NCBI RefSeq assembly: GCF_010093535.1
Contig: NW_022985187.1
Location: 354,051 to 418,050 of the forward strand
DNA from: Lindgomyces ingoldianus
Taxonomy: Eukaryota > Ascomycota > Dothideomycetes > Pleosporales > Lindgomycetaceae
Length of the DNA: 64,000 nucleotides
Reading direction: 5' to 3'
In this document: positions 34,514 through 48,506 of the stretch, one piece after another
Position numbering within the stretch: position 1 is the stretch's first letter
Layout: each line of letters begins with the position of its first letter
Translations under genes and position numbers: made by a program
Notes under the pieces: model-generated
Told to the model about the DNA's origin: nothing
What the model saw: only the letters and a program-made list of their open reading frames with translations
Database searches by the model: none

Positions 34514-36811
34514 GTCTGAGGCATTCCTTTGTATGCTTTAGCGAAAGGATGTAGAGTAGGATTTAGTGGGTTTGTACAGCAAGGAGAACTCTTGACAGAC
34601 AAAATAGCCTTGAGTGTTGGAGGCATGATCGAAGGACGGCTGGATGTTTGGTTAGATGGAGGATCGGCAGTGGTATTGGTGAGACGGGAATCTTACATCT
34701 CTTAGACCTCTTTACCGCTTCACTTCTACACAACATTCATTTCCCTACAGCCCACCTACAAAGCCTGTTCCCCTAAATCATCAATCCCAGGTAACTAATT
34801 ATATCTTATCCACCGCTCTACCAAACTCAGTCTCGGAAGCCTCCAAGCTTGAGAATACTTATACAGACTTTTACCCTTCTAGTCTTCTGACTTTCTACAA
34901 CGCATATGAAGGGCAAGTGCGATGGATCTCAAAGGCTGTACATTGGTGTATATTACTGCACTTGCGATTGAACTGTGCTCAGGCGGAACTTTGAGATTAG
35001 GTAAGTCGGCTTCGGGTAACTAGGAAAAAGCATTTGGGTCGTAGCTGCTATTTCTCCACCAGCAGAAGAGAAGAGGTATCTGAATCTAGAAAGCCGAGAA
35101 TTAACCATCGCCGCTCATAGAAAGTTTACATGATATTCGTCGCGTCTAAGGTTGGGTAGAATTTGCAAATATCCGATTGAGCTCGATCTTCTCGGGATAG
35201 ATGCGGTGCAAGCCCACGGCATAATTCGACCAATCACCTAGAAATTACCAATACCACCACATCCACGACTTCATCTGAAGAGGGTGCTAATGCGTCTGCA
35301 CGAATGTTACACACAAACCCTCGTTCCTACCAAACAGGCCCGTGTCGGGTTCGGGTAGAGGCTAGAGAGTACGGAATAGAAACTAGGGAACTCATATCCC
35401 TGCAGCTAGCTCAATTCCACCTGGCACACTAAGCTCTTCGCAGTTTGAAACACAAGCTAGTTGTGCGCTCGCTTAGCTAGCCAATTGTTGCGTGAGGCAT
35501 TATTCGATTTTACGCTTGTTGTCGATTTCTTAGATTATTTCATGGATGCATGGCAAAGCTATCTAACACGATACATGGGCTAGTGTTACCTTTTCAAGCG
35601 CAGCTCTAATTCATTCTAGATTGTAGTCGGGTTATAATCGGTCTTTTATTTTTATTTTTATTTTTGCTCCACTCTCCCTCTCTTTATCACTGTTATACTC
35701 CTACCTTACCTCCAATCCTAACAACTGCTCTCATACCTTAACGGGGCTCCTGCTGCCATCACACGCCGACTAAGCACTGGAATATTGGGGGCCGGGGTAC
35801 ATGACCCGAAGCCTTCAATCGGGTGGCCCGGAGGGTGTGTGCTGGACATCGGGATCGACAGTGCAGGTTGCCCAGATGGTTGGCTGAACGTGGCTTCGGC
35901 CGAATGGACAGTGACAACCTTGGGAGTGATGGGAAAGCTGGGTACAGCATTATTACATCGATTTGGGGGGAATGTTAGAATCTTGGCCCGTATTCTAGAA
36001 CCTACAGGTTGAAGAAGGAGGGAAGTGTTGGGTTGGTTTAAATCGAGGGGTGGAAGGCTAATGCCGGTGAGGGGTGAGTAATTAGACGAACATCGGAAGT
36101 TGCAGAAACTCCAGAGAGAAGGGGAACAACTCGCAATACTAGGAGTATCCGCAAAAGTATCCCAAACAACAGATAAAGACTTCGATTTTGCCTCTGAAAT
36201 GTTATGTACACTGTTTCAAGTTCGCGGGCAATCCGGTCCCAATGCATTCCAAGCTATCCAGCCAACACTCCCAACCAAACTATGCATGCATATTACCCGC
36301 GTGGGCATCCCTAATCTTATATATACTCTGGTATTCCGTATCCCGGTGCCACCATGATCGAGGGAATCGCGTCCAGATGCTCCCTCCAGCTTCATGTGAA
36401 AATAATGATATGATGTGATGTTGAGTAGGTGCTAACAAAAGCGAAACAGACCATCAGAAGTCAGCAACACCGATCGCAATGCTGATGCTCTGGTATCTTA
36501 ACTATTCAATCAAAGAGAAATTTTGAACCCCACAACCACAAACAGAAGAAAGATATACAAAACGCCTCCTTCTAAGCCTCTTTCAGGCCAAGGTAGTAGG
36601 AATAGAGACACCAAAGTCAGCTTCTTGAGGACAGAATGTGCTCTATCCAGATAAACGATAGTTGTGGAATAAATAAGACGTGACAAATTGGAAAATGGTA
36701 GGATGGGAAAGTCGTGCGATATGAGAAAAGGAAAGGAGGATGGGGATACCAGATACTGTTATAAATCCACCATAGCTCACCAAACGTCATATGGTCATCT
36801 ACACCTTTCTG
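34514..36811. other. 2.3-kb convergent intergenic region
   Basis: Between the ends of the peptidase gene (+) and the WD40 gene (-). AT-rich stretches with many stops; a short (TTTTTA)n run at about 35644-35665. The longer chance frames (35785-36012 +, 36038-36247 -) show no recognisable content. Confidence 0.45.
35644..35665 (+). repeat. (TTTTTA)n short tandem repeat
   Basis: About three and a half copies of TTTTTA within a T-rich stretch in the noncoding interval between the peptidase and WD40 genes. Confidence 0.8.
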
Positions 36812-38781
36812 TTATACCATCAGCCCCGCAATCTCGACCCCCCTCCTATTCCTTTCTTGCCATGTCGATACTATATCGCAGTTGTCGTCAATGGTATCAT
36901 CGTCCATCCAATCTACAGGTGTATATTCGTTCCTAGCACCGTTCCACATCTTCTCTTCTTTGGTATTGCCCCACCCACAACGCTCAAGCTCTATGATACC
37001 GCCGAACCTGGGGTCTGAGTTTGCCACAAACAAGCTCGATCCGTCCGGACTGAGACTAATCCCTGCCGTCTTTCCAAAGAAATCGAAGACCTGCCTGGTC
37101 TCAAACGTCTGCGCATTGATCACGTTGACGTAATCGTCCGACTCAGCAGAGATGAGAACCCTAGGCCCGCTTCCTATTGGTGAGAACTTCAGAGACCTCG
37201 GAGTTGAAAGCTCGGAGTTCAAGATATTAAGAGGCTGTGACCAGTTCCTAGCGTCCCAGATCACGATCCTGTGGTCTTGCGCGGCCGTTGCAACGTGGAT
37301 TCCGTCGTCGGCCCAGTCGCAGGCAAAGACATCATCGACATGCATGTTGAGAGTCTCGAAGGCCTGGCCGGTTTCGGCGTTCGTGATGAGGGTTTCATGG
37401 AAGTCGCCGACAACGACGCGGAGCCGGCCATTGGGGGACGTTGCAGAGCAGTTTACGGGGTTCGCGTAGAGGAAGGAATGGGTGAATGTGTTGGATTCGC
37501 AGTCGAGGATGCGGAGGCGATTGTCATTGGAGCAGAGTACGGCTTGCGGGGTATAGTTCGATCGGGAGTTGAACATGTGGATGTGATTGGTGATGGGGCT
37601 GGGTACAATATGTGTCTTATGTATCGCACGACCGATAGTAGTAGGCATTCCGTGTTCCGAAGCAAGATTAGTGAGGGCGTATTCACCGCAGAACCCCCCT
37701 ACTATTAGAAAATTCTCTGCAGCAGCCAGGGTTGTAATGAGGATGTTCCTGCCTTCGGATTTAGACTTGGACAGATCCATAACGCAGCGGGCCGGCGCGC
37801 CCGAGGGATCCGTCCCCATTACCTGATCCCTCGTGGAATAGAAGATATCATTCTTGGACGTAGACGCAAGGAGGTTGCGGAGCTGGAAATGCGATATGTA
37901 GGCTCTGTGTGTTGAGACCATTCTCCTGAACGAGAAGAAGTTGTCCACGTTTGGAGTTTCATTGGGCCATTGCTTGAAGCTAGTCAGACAGCGTCTATCA
38001 CTCGTGGGAGCCATCATACCTGTCGTACATTCCCCAGTCTCGAACGCAGCCGCGTGATTTCGAAAGCGGCTCGTTTCGCTCGAACAGACTGCCTCGGAAT
38101 ATTGAGGAGGGACCAATTGATACCCTGAAAGTCGCATTCGTCCCCACGCAGGTCCTCCCGGATGATCGTCTCGGGTTGTTTCACTGCATCAAGACCGACG
38201 AGGAAGACGTCCTTGGGTCGCGGGACGTATTGACGGACGAAAGTTGAGATGTCCACAAATGACTCCTTGTCCTGCGCATTCGGATTCTCTCCGTTGGAGT
38301 GGTCTGGCTCGACGTCCAGCTCGTGCAGATTACCCTGGGCAAACGTTTCGAACCCGATAAGTTCGTCAGGCATGCTTGCGAGCGTTGAGAAGGCAGGCAC
38401 CGGCACCGATCCCATGCTAAGAAACTCGAAAGCGGTGGGGTGCTGATCAAGGAAATCGTGCATCGACATATCCGCGGGCCACGACGTCGAGAAGAGAGAG
38501 ATTTCAGGATTGGAGTCGCTGATAGGTTCCGGTACCGACATAGTCGACGGAACTGCCGTGAACACGCTCTGGCTGGAGTCTAACAGCGATATGCCTCCTC
38601 CATGAATGTCTTCAATGCCGTCCTCATCGTCCCCTTGGCTGGTGGGCGGCCTGTTGTCAGAGAAGGTGGCGAGGAGGGCAGCGGCAGTGATGTCCAGCGA
38701 GGGCGGGTGGCCCGAGGACAGGTGCGCGATTTGCGATTGGAGGTCGGTGCTGGTGTCGTCTGGTGGGAAGGAAGGGGCCAT
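36812..38781 (-). CDS. WD40-repeat protein (resembles S. pombe SPBC2A9.03 group)
   Basis: WD-repeat protein of unknown function, apparently of the fungal group typified by the uncharacterised S. pombe C2A9.03 protein; I base this on memory of the family, not alignment. Exons 38781-38020 and 37972-36812, intron 37973-38019 (GTATGA donor, CTGAC branch, AAG acceptor, 47 nt), 640 aa. The AAG acceptor is unusual, but it is the choice that keeps frame from RSRLGNVRQ into QWPNETPNVDNFF. The frame runs upstream of 38781 only from a non-ATG codon. The N-terminal 200 residues are acidic and disordered. Beta-propeller blades follow: HMFNSRSNYTPQAVLCSNDN, GRLRVVVGDFHETLI, VFACDWADDGIHVATAAQDH (RIVIWDAR), then SLKFSPIG and GISLSPDGSSLFVAN. 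Confidence 0.78.
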
Positions 38782-39969
38782 CGAGGCCTCGCGAGTCTCG
38801 CCACGACGACGTCGGTCCAGGACCTGCGACAAAATGGACGTCCACGTGGATGATGGAAGCAGGAGGAGGGGACTTCCGGGTATTTGCGCTGGGCGGAGGC
38901 AAAGTTTGATATCGGAGCGGCTCTGTCGCTAGCGGCGTATGCACCTCGACCGACGACGCAGGACGAGTGCCTCTTTTGGCGCGAGCCTTGGAAGGGTCGC
39001 GACTGCAGGACTGGTGCAGACGGATGCGAAGTGAAGGTGGGCCAGATCCGGCGTCGACGGGTGCGGCGAGGGCAGAGAGTGTGGGGATTCTCTGCACGGA
39101 CCGCCAACGAAAAGCGACAGCATGCAGCGCTCGCTCTGCCGGAACCCGCTGTCGCTGCGTCGCCGAGTCGCCGAGTCGCGGAACCAGCACAACCTACAGA
39201 AGAGAGAGTGCGTCTTTGTGGTGGTGGTGATGGTGGTGTCGCACGCGGACAGCTCTTGGAAGGAGTGATGGATGGGGCAGTGTGAAGGAACGGCAGGCGT
39301 AGTCCTCAGGCAGTGAAGGAGCCAACCTTGCAACTACCTATATCATGCCACGCTTGTCCCCATGTTCCCAACGTTGGTGCTACCTGCATCCTCCAACCTG
39401 CCAGCGTCGCCGTCCCTTCTTTGGTCCTCCGAAGCTTAGCCTATATGCGTACCTGGTAGCACAACGCACACCCCTCAAAGCAGCTTTAAGAAGCGAAGGG
39501 CCTTCTTCCTGGCCCTGTCTCGCGAAAAGTCGGAGTCCTGCTGCCATTGCCGTTTTTGGATCGTTGCAGCCTTCACCGAGCCCCCAGCTCTGGTATTGTG
39601 ACACCTCGGATTGGCTGGCTGGCCACGTCGCAATGCCACGGCTGCGGAAAGTATTCTCACCCAATGGCCGTCGTGTCAATGGAATATACACTGTGATTAG
39701 GACTATATCTGATTGGGACCCCACCACCCCACTATACAATTCAACCCCTTCTTCTTCTAAAGAACAGCCCCATCCCCTTGTACCAAAGCAACCTTAGAAT
39801 GAGAACTGGAGAAATATACCCCCCTCCCCCCCCCCCCCCCCCCAAAGCAAATGCAGTTGGAAGAAAACGCAGTGTTCCAGAAACGGGTAACACAAATGCA
39901 ATCTTTTAGCTCGTCGTGCAGGACCGCTAACGACGGCTTTTCATCCCATGCGACGCCACAATGCGAGAA
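38782..39969. promoter_or_regulatory. Upstream region of the WD40 gene, 3' flank of chitin synthase
   Basis: This 1.2-kb interval separates two tandem - strand genes. A run of 18 C (39826-39843, preceded by six C and one T) lies about 130 bp beyond the chitin synthase stop. No gene recognised. Confidence 0.4.
39819..39843 (+). repeat. Poly-C tract
   Basis: 25 bases that are C except for one T at 39825; the uninterrupted part is 39826-39843. Read as G-run on the - strand, it lies just downstream of the chitin synthase gene in its transcription direction. The exact length may be a sequencing estimate. Confidence 0.85.
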
Positions 39970-42900
39970 TCAATTATCATAGTACTGCTCATATCCATGC
40001 TGCTGCTGCTGCTGTTGCTGCGAAGGTGGCCATCCCCCGGCCGAAGTGCTCTGCTGCGACCACCCGGCACTTGGAGCCTTGAGTCTTCGTTCTGTTGCAG
40101 AGGAATCATGTCAGTCGCTGCATCATCGGGATTGAGTGGTGGGTCTGTGCCTTACCGGCTTCGAAATCATGCCATCGTTTCATCGTGATCTTGCTGCTGT
40201 CAAACTCGCCCTCGTATTCTAGTCCAGCTTTCTTCGTCTTTTCGCCTGCCGTCTTCCGTGTGTCGCCCCAGCTGAAGTCATCAAACTTCCAGTATGCATA
40301 CGTCGGGAGCACAAAGTTCCAAATAGGTAGCGACAGCAGGTAGACAAACATCCACGCTACATATGACCATCGGTGGGCGGTAAGCACGATGAGAACGGCT
40401 GGGAGACCCAAAATAAGCGCGAGTAGCACCAGAGGAATAACAGGCGCCGCCGTATGCAGGATGGCTGCCTTGATGGAAATGGCAACTAGACAACGTCAGT
40501 GCACATGCGAGGCATCGGAAGGGGAAATGCTTACTCAGATAAATAGTGAAGGCAATAGCGGCAGGCAGGACCAGGGTGCCGACGAGCTCAATGAACACAA
40601 CGAACTGCATGCTGAAGCAGAAGGTGCCACAGAGATCTCGTACCAGCACCAGCTCCATCAAGTTGTGAACCGTACTATTAATCCACCGACGCCGCTGTGA
40701 CAGCAGAACGCTGAACTTCTCGGGTACCGTGGTTTTGCACACAGCCTGGGGCACGAAAACTTGCTTGCGCTTGGGGAACGTTTTAAGCATCAGCGTGGAC
40801 AAATACCGATCCTCGCCTAGCAAGAGCAAATTCTTTTTGTGCAACGTGTCGACCACGTTCTCCGAGTAGTGCTCGACAACGTCCGGATTCGCAAGAATTG
40901 GGACCCAGTAGTTCTGGCCTCCTTTCGGCGCCTTGATGCGGTACATGCAGAAACAACCCGGCAGACAGGTCACACCGCCGAAGACGGACTCGAACGACTT
41001 GGACAAGTGATGAGAGATGAAATACCTGCAGCTGTCAGTGGCGCGATCGTTAAACGTCAACATAGCACTTACTCAAACACCTGGATCATGGAGACCCACG
41101 ACTCGCGCTTATTGGCAATTTTTGTTTCGCCACAGAGTCCCATGATTTCGGGGTCTTTGACCATGGCGGAGATCATGTGCGTCAGGCTGTCCGGGAATAC
41201 CTTTGTGTCCGCATCCACCATGAGCACGACCTCGTAAAAGTCCGGTGAAATACCAGTAATTTTCCAGATACCGTTGAACATCTCAAACTCGAGCTCCGTC
41301 ATTCGCTCGTCAAACATAACCTTCTGCAAGAACGACATCAAGATAATTTGACTGTCTCGCTTTCCGCGATTACCTGGCTTCGACTTCTTAGCTTCATCGG
41401 GAGTCCCGCACTTGACGACAACCATCATTGGAACACGGTGCTGCTTGTCTATGGGAATGTGAGAATCTTCGCCATAGTCGTAGAAGCCAGAATAAATCTT
41501 GGCCATGTTGTGTCTCTTGGAGCCGCTGGCGACCGCAACGTAAGAGTAGGCCTGGACTTCGTGCGGTAGCACGGCATGGTCTTTCATCATTGCAAGACAG
41601 ATCTCAGGGGTAGTCAGATCTTCGCCCTTGCCCTTGATCATACCATCACATATGCAAAGAATAAGTTTGTGGCTATTTGGATAGTCGGTGGTGGCAACTG
41701 AGTCCAGTGTTGTTCGCAGTCCCTCGGCGCCTTCGGAGTATGCTGTAACAAGACAAATCGCGTGCGCCAATGGATAACCAAAAGGCTGCCATTCAGGAGG
41801 AGGCTGAGGCACCACGGCTTCGTGGATGAAGCCGGCTGGTCCAGGACCTTCCACTTCGCCCATTACACTTGGATAGCGGGGTTGCTCGGTCGTGCCGGAG
41901 AGCATGAGACTCGATCGGCTTTCCTGAATCGAGGGCTTGCCGTCATATGTGGGGAGGGTGCCATGGCTGTTGTTCAGCTGCCTGTACATTGCATTAGAGG
42001 ACAGGAGGCGGGATGTGGAGCTCTGGCTGGTCATAGTAGTTGGTGGTGCTCGGCTCTTCGCAGACTTTTCCATAGCGTAAGGACTTGTGAACCTTGAGGT
42101 CGAGGGCAAGAACTGGCTACCACGCTTGCTCGACCTATCTGGCCCGGCGGCTGGATCCATAAGCCTTGGTGGTGGACGATAGATGTCATCACTCCATTCC
42201 TCAATCTGTTGCTTCCGTTGTTTCGAGTCTGCACCCAATGAAGTCTTCGCTGCTCCAAATTTTCTGGAGAGAAACCATTGAAACGCCAGGGCAAGAAGGA
42301 ATTTGGCTACAACGATGGCTAGAATGAAGACCAGAGAGACGTAAAGCACAACCTTGGACGCGATGCATCCAATGGTGGCGGTATCAACAGAGCCGACTTT
42401 GATGATCTCGGCAAAGCACCTCGCAATCTGCTTGTCATAGTTTGAAGAAAATGCGCGGGTAACATCCAACCCTTTCAGTTTGGTATTTTGCCGAATTTCA
42501 TCGAACCTATTAGGATAATCCACCTGGGACCTGTTAAACCAGTCGAGAAGATTTAAATCCAAGACATCTCCTCCCCAAACTATGAGGTTACGAGTGTTGT
42601 TCTTAACGTCATCCCAGGTGAAATATACTTCTCCAGAATTGCGAAGGCTGTAAAAAGCGCTGCGCGCATTGCCAGCCGTATGACAAGCGTAACCGCGATA
42701 GGGTGGAGATGTAGTGTTCGGCTTCGAAGATCCATCTTGGTTGAAGGGCTGGCAGGGGAAATACCAGGCCAAATCTTTATTTGCGTTTGTAGGGACATCG
42801 GAACCTGAAGCGAGTGTAATCAAGCCTTTGCAGGCTCCATTTACGTTCTGGAAAAGAAAACTTGCATCCTGGCCTCCGTGCTTCTCGGGCAAGTCGAAGA

Positions 42901-43804
42901 GAACGTTGGCACCGTCTGGTATACCACGGGCAAGGGGATGATTAGATTCCGCGAGGTCATAAGCTAGGCCATGTGCAATCAAGTATCCCTTATCGACCTT
43001 GTTGATCCTCAAACGTTCGGGACCACCATTGGCACAGACAGTTTGCGTGAAGCCGAAGGTGAGGTATCCAACAAATGCGCAAATAACAGCAATTATGCTC
43101 AGCAAGCCCATCTTCTCCCTCCAAGCGCGCTGCTGAGCCTTCTGCGGTTTTCCAAAGCAACGCAATATCGCATCAGGACACCAGAAAGTGATGATGGCGC
43201 AGTATACGTTCCACAAGCTCGGGGGGCGCAAGGCGTCCTTCTCCTTCTGGCGTTGTTTTTCCAGCTTCTCCACCGTCTTACTCCGCGTCAGCCTCCGCTG
43301 CGGCCGGGGTCTGTCATCGTCTAGTGGTGCTTGTTTGTCATTGTAGGGACCGTTAGATGCGTTTCGAAGGTGGGGAGCCTTTGCTTCAGTGCTCTCCGAG
43401 CTGACAGTCTCGGCTTCCATATGATCTTCCATGATAGGGTCATTGCCGGTTGTCGACGGGAATACGGTCATGTTCTGTGCGTGTTTTCGGTAGTGGTAGT
43501 TCGGGTGGTTCGGGTCTATACGCTGTCGCTCCGGTCGGATTAAGCTCCTTTTCCTCCCCAGATCTGCCGTAGGTGCACCTCGCTGCCCGCTCATTATGGG
43601 CTCCCTCTCCATTGGCACAGGCGTGCCCGGCGATGGTAGAGGTCTTGAAAACGACTGGTGGGTTCCTGCCTTATTTGGGGACCGATCGTTAGATCGGGTA
43701 TTCTCGAGGTCGGAGGGCCGTCGACGACGAGAAGGGGAGTCGCGGAAAACATGCCGCTGGTCACGCTTAGGGGAGGAGGCGTCAGGCCGTTGGGGCAGAG
43801 ACAT
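39970..43804 (-). CDS. Chitin synthase, class IV (Chs3-like)
   Basis: Processive UDP-GlcNAc transferase (GT2) at the plasma membrane that makes wall chitin; class IV corresponds to yeast Chs3. Exons 43804-41073, 41025-40535, 40485-40156 and 40091-39970; introns 47, 49 and 64 nt, all in frame; 1224 aa, a normal class IV length. The frame extends upstream of 43804 only from a non-ATG codon. The N-terminal ~200 residues are disordered, then two transmembrane segments flank a lumenal region with Cys residues and N-glycosylation sites. The catalytic part has DAD (864-866), GEDR (981-984) and QRRRW (1021-1025), all intact. A cluster of C-terminal transmembrane helices follows. The last exon encodes a short tail with seven consecutive Gln and ends GYEQYYDN. 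Yeast Chs3 needs Chs4/Skt5, and that homologue is the next gene, divergently oriented. Confidence 0.93.
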
Positions 43805-46368
43805 GGTGCTTTGAGGAATGCAATCAGTACACTGATTCCAGGAAGGTGCGGACACTCGGCTCACCTGTCGAGAGCTCGACGGCACAGGCCACCGTGGACC
43901 TGAAGATGCAGCGACGTCTACGACCGGCTCGCGCAATAGAATATACAGCTCTGCTCAGCGAGTGTCACGAAGTCGGGTCGAGGCGAGCGAGGCAGTGGGT
44001 GCGAGTTGGCGCTGCCGGCGATGTTTGTGATAATGTTTGTATATTACTAGGTCAGATTAGAGATAGGTGCAAAGGTGCAAAAGCGAGTGACGGCACAAGG
44101 CATGAATGGTCGGGAAGGAATGAGGGACAGGAAAACAGGCACAAGGCGGCTTGGTTTGAGGTTGCGACAGGTAGCAAAACAAGACAGGCAGAGCGAGTGA
44201 ACGGCAGCGAAGCCCCTGATCGAGTGAGAGCCGGAGCCGGGAGTGGACGAATCGCCTCCCCGCGTGCGTGAAGGATCATTCAGAAATAGATGATCCGCTT
44301 AGGGCTTGGTTGGCCCAGTTACGGCTAGCCAATACGGGTGGCGTACGCCTCGCTGGCAGTGCTCCTTTTGCGTGCTTTCGGCAGGTCTGCGAGAGGGCAA
44401 GGCAAAGAAACTCTCAAGATGGGCTTCTCCGCTGGAGGTGTACGCTCGCCTGGCTGATGCAGGTGCGTTGAGGACCGCCAAGGATCAAAAGGTGGTTCAA
44501 TCCAAAGTTCGGCGACGCGAGGCTGCTCCTGCATTGCGGGAGACTGGAGTACCGCTGAAGGACACGACCCGCTTCCCTGCAGCTAACATCTTGTGCAGGC
44601 CGTGACAGACTTCACCCAACGTCCCCGATCAACATTTCAACTGCGCGCAGCATCTCTTTACCCAGACGCTTGAAACAGGAGAGCGCTCTAATTTGTGGGC
44701 GTCCGTCATCTCATGGCAATGTCGCCAAATCTCTGACGAGGCGAGCAGGTGTTTGTCGCAGATTTTGTCCACTACTCTATGGGTGCAGAGTACATCCTTC
44801 GAGCAAATCCGGACAGCGTAGCCCGTCATTAATATTCATACATAAGCATCACTACCGGTGAGGTCCTCTCTATTTGGTGTCGGAGATCCTGAGGGCCAGC
44901 ACGGGGCTCGTCCATTGATGTTATTGGCTGTCTGCGCCATGAATTTGAACATCGCTTGTTTCTGAGGTCGCGGCATCTCAAATTCTCTCTTGTGTAACTC
45001 TTACGAAAGATATTCACTGCCTCAAGATCTGAGTGAATTGCTAGTCTCCAGAGTGCCCGACGGCTTGGGAGCTTGCCTGTCGCCGGGCGGAATAGCGTCA
45101 TACCGAAAGCAGAGATGCCTGCTCCAGTATCAGGTTGTGTCGTAACGCACACCTCAAATCTATCTCTGCCAGCTATCTTCCCTCAGAAAGTAGCAATTGA
45201 AACCTCCAGAGTTCAGTGCAAAAAGTGGGTCTCATAAAGGCTAATATTACATCTGGTCGCAGGTTTACGACCGCGACATTGTCCCAGGCTCGGCAAGATT
45301 GCTCTTGCCCTCGAGCTCGGGAGTGGTTGAAGGGGTGGCTTGGGTGAGCCGCATTTCTGTTCGCACCCAAGCCAAGCCCACTCCCATTTCAGCATCTGCC
45401 TTCAGCCTGGCGGTGAAAAGACTGACGAGTAAACGAGTGCGTCCAAGTGTGTCGTCGCGCCACGACTGCTTAATCCGTCCACGTCGCAAGAATCTGTCTC
45501 AAATGGCGCTCCGTCTGCGGCGGCCATTCACTCTCTCAAATATCAATGCGTTCGGCTCCCACAAAAGTGACATCTCAATTCAGCCGCTTGACTCCTTCTC
45601 CTCACTGACTGGTACAGCTCTGGCCCGTTGCGCTCCCAATTTTTTGGAACTATTGTCCGTATTACGCAGCGAGCCTCATCGGTGCCCAGGCGTGGAGAGA
45701 ACACACGGGCGCCACGCCGGGCAGATCCGACTTGAAAGGGGTCCTTCTTGTTAAGGGTTCAATACTCGGCTGCCTAAGCAAAAGAGCCGGACTCTGCACC
45801 GCCTACGACCGAACCCTCCTAGGTTAGTTTTGTTTCTACTTACAAAAAAGAAGGTGTCTTTGCAAGTGTGGGGTGGCCGATCAACTTGTCAAAAGGACTG
45901 CATCTGCCATCATCAGCTGTTACGTTGGCGTCGAGGAGGTGCAGCCCGAAGCCAATCCATACCGCGCCCATTTCATACCATTTACATAGGATCCAGCAGC
46001 ACATTGGTCAGCTCTGGGGCCGTTCCCAGCGTCCCATCCCGTCCTGTAAGTGGTCCCCTTCCCTGGTCAGATCGTCAATAGCAAGGCTCGGCGCATCCTT
46101 CCATGCCACAGCTCTGCAGAGGACACCACGAAGCTTTCACACCGCAATGCAGTACAGAACTTAATGAGTAGAAAGTGAATGCGACCACTGTCCTTCCGCG
46201 CCCTCCGCCGAGCTCCTGTCCTCGTAAATTTAATTGCGTTCGCGGCCGCTCCCGCAAACCACAAGTCACCAACCCCCGTACTCCTCGCCAGCAGCGACCA
46301 CACCAAAGTGGAGCTGCAATCCAGCAAAGGGGTTTTCTAGAGCACTCTGGAGTATTCTGTCCAAACCC
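43805..46368. promoter_or_regulatory. Divergent region, chitin synthase / SKT5
   Basis: A 2.56-kb interval between the start codons of the chitin synthase (-) and its activator (+). It should contain both promoters and might hold shared control elements. Short frames (for example 45299-45754) show no recognisable protein. I could not identify a specific factor-binding site with confidence. Confidence 0.55.
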
Positions 46369-48506
46369 ATGGCCATGGGTTACGATGACGCTGCCCTAGC
46401 AGTACGAAGCAAGACGCTCCCTCCAGCCCCCCCGCCAGATGTCGCAAACTCGAGGCCGTCCGAGCAGCCCGACTCTAGCCCAGAAAGTCGTACGCACTCA
46501 CTCCGCCGAAAGCCAGTTCCTGGCGCCGCACAGCAGCCCGCCATCGTGCTGCAAGGCCCTCCCTCGTTTAATATTGCAGGACATGAGGATACTGTGGCAG
46601 GAGGAAGGGATTCGAGGCAGTCGGGGTCGTCGCTCACACCTAGTTCCATAGGGCATTCGAGGAGCCCATCAAGAGAGACAGCCGATCAGGGAGGAGACAT
46701 GGACTCTGCACACCCAGTGGCGGTGACAAAGGACATTCCTATGCACCAGCTAAACATCAATACCGGCCCATATAACCCACGTCATTCGCAAGCAGCGCAG
46801 TTGGAGATGGCGAACGAAAATCTGCAGGATGATCAGTACTACTACGGCTCAAGAGAGCAGCAGGCTCAGGCATACCCACCAGCCCAGTACCACCAACAAC
46901 CCACACCCCCGCCTCCTTCATTGTTGCCTCGCGAAAATGTGCATTCTCCTAGTTCTGAATCGCAGCATTCTTCAAGAAGTAACAACAGTGACCCGCGCAA
47001 TGCTTTCAACTTTGGGCCTGATGTACAAGTACCTCTGCAAGTACCCCGCACTACCCTCCCGAGACCCAACTCTGCGTACACGTTGGGTTCCGAGTTGAAC
47101 TCCCACGGTCGTACACATTCCCCACACCTCTCCGTCGGAGGTTCTCCCTCATCCAATGGATCACAGGCGAATTACGGTCGGCAGCTGTCTTCAAATCGGC
47201 GGTCTCCCGAAACAAGGCCATCTTCATACGTGGATCTGCTGAATTTGCCCTACAATCAGCAAATTGCGCCTTCGGCAGGGCTAGGTAATAACATGCTTCT
47301 CCGACATGCTGTCGGGCAAAACGCCTCGCTTCTGGATACAAAGAAAACCCTTGACATGTATCGAGCAAACGTGAAGAAAACCCAAGACATGGCTGTGCAG
47401 TACGAATTCGCGTTGTTCATGGTTCAAGTCGCCCGGGAAATTATGGCGTCTGACCCAGGGATCGACAATCACGGACTTGCTCCAGTGGAGATGCTCCGAG
47501 AGGCACGACAGATTCTCCAGCGGCTAGCCGACCGGAGTTACCCTTTCGCGCAATATTATTTAGCTGATGGCTATGCCTCAGGTCTCTTTAATAAAGACAA
47601 GCCTGATTATGATCGAGCATTCCCTCTTTTTGTGGCTGCCAGCAAACACGGCCACGCAGAAGCCGGGTATCGAGCAGCGCTCTGCTACGAATTCGGCTGG
47701 GGCTGCCGCAAAGACTACGCCAAAGCAGTACAGTTTTACCGAGCTGCAGCATCAAAGAATCACCCTGGGGCCGCGACACGATTAGGCAAAGCCTGCCTAA
47801 CGGGAGATATGGGGTTGACGAACCGGTACAGGGAGGGTCTCAAATGGCTCAAGCGAGCGACTGAGTCAGCAGACTCTCAGTACAACAGCGCGCCGTATGA
47901 ACTAGGATTGTTGCACGAAACGGGGTACGGCGAAGACGTGTTCAAGGACGAAATCTACGCTGTGCAACTCTTCACCCAGGCCGCGGAACTGGGACATCCG
48001 CAAGCCGCGTTGAAGCTGGGCGAGGCCTACGAGCATGGGCATTTGTGCTGTCCAAAGGATGCCGCTCTTTCCGTTCATTATTACAATTGCGCCGCCCAGG
48101 CCAATATTCCCGAAGCGATGATGAACCTGTGTGCGTGGTACATGGTGGGCGCTGAGCCTGTTCTGGAAAAGGATGAGAACGAGGCGTACGAGTGGGCTAA
48201 GAAGGCTGCTGAGCATGGTGAGTTGACAACAATAATTTACTTGACATTTATTGTCTGCTAAACATCACAGGCCTTCCAAAAGCAGAGTACGCTGTCGGAT
48301 ACTTCACCGAAATGGGCATCGGCTGTCGACGCGATGCTCTTGAAGCAAATGTCTGGTACGTCAAGGCCGCCGACCATGGAGACGAGAGAGCAAAGCAACG
48401 CCTAGCAATTATCCAAGCAGCGGCATCAGGCCAGACAGGTGTTCCAACGAACGACAAAAATAAGCTCAAAAAAGGAGGGAAGGACGAGAATTGTGTGGTC
48501 ATGTGA
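46369..48506 (+). CDS. SKT5: Chitin synthase activator, Skt5/Chs4, Sel1 repeats
   Basis: Sel1-repeat regulator that activates and localises Chs3-type chitin synthase at the plasma membrane in yeast. Exons 46369-48217 and 48271-48506, intron 48218-48270 (GTGAGT...CACAG, 53 nt), 694 aa; the junction reads KAAEHG-LPKAEYAVG. The frame upstream of 46369 starts from non-ATG codons, so I chose MAMGYDDAAL. Residues 1-~310 are disordered, Pro/Ser/Gln-rich. From ~355 there are about seven Sel1-like (TPR-related) repeats with the pattern YxLAxxYxxG and A..W..KAAxxGxxxA. The protein ends CVVM, a CaaX box for prenylation, as in the yeast protein. Gene order (head to head with the class IV chitin synthase) supports the functional assignment. 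Confidence 0.93.
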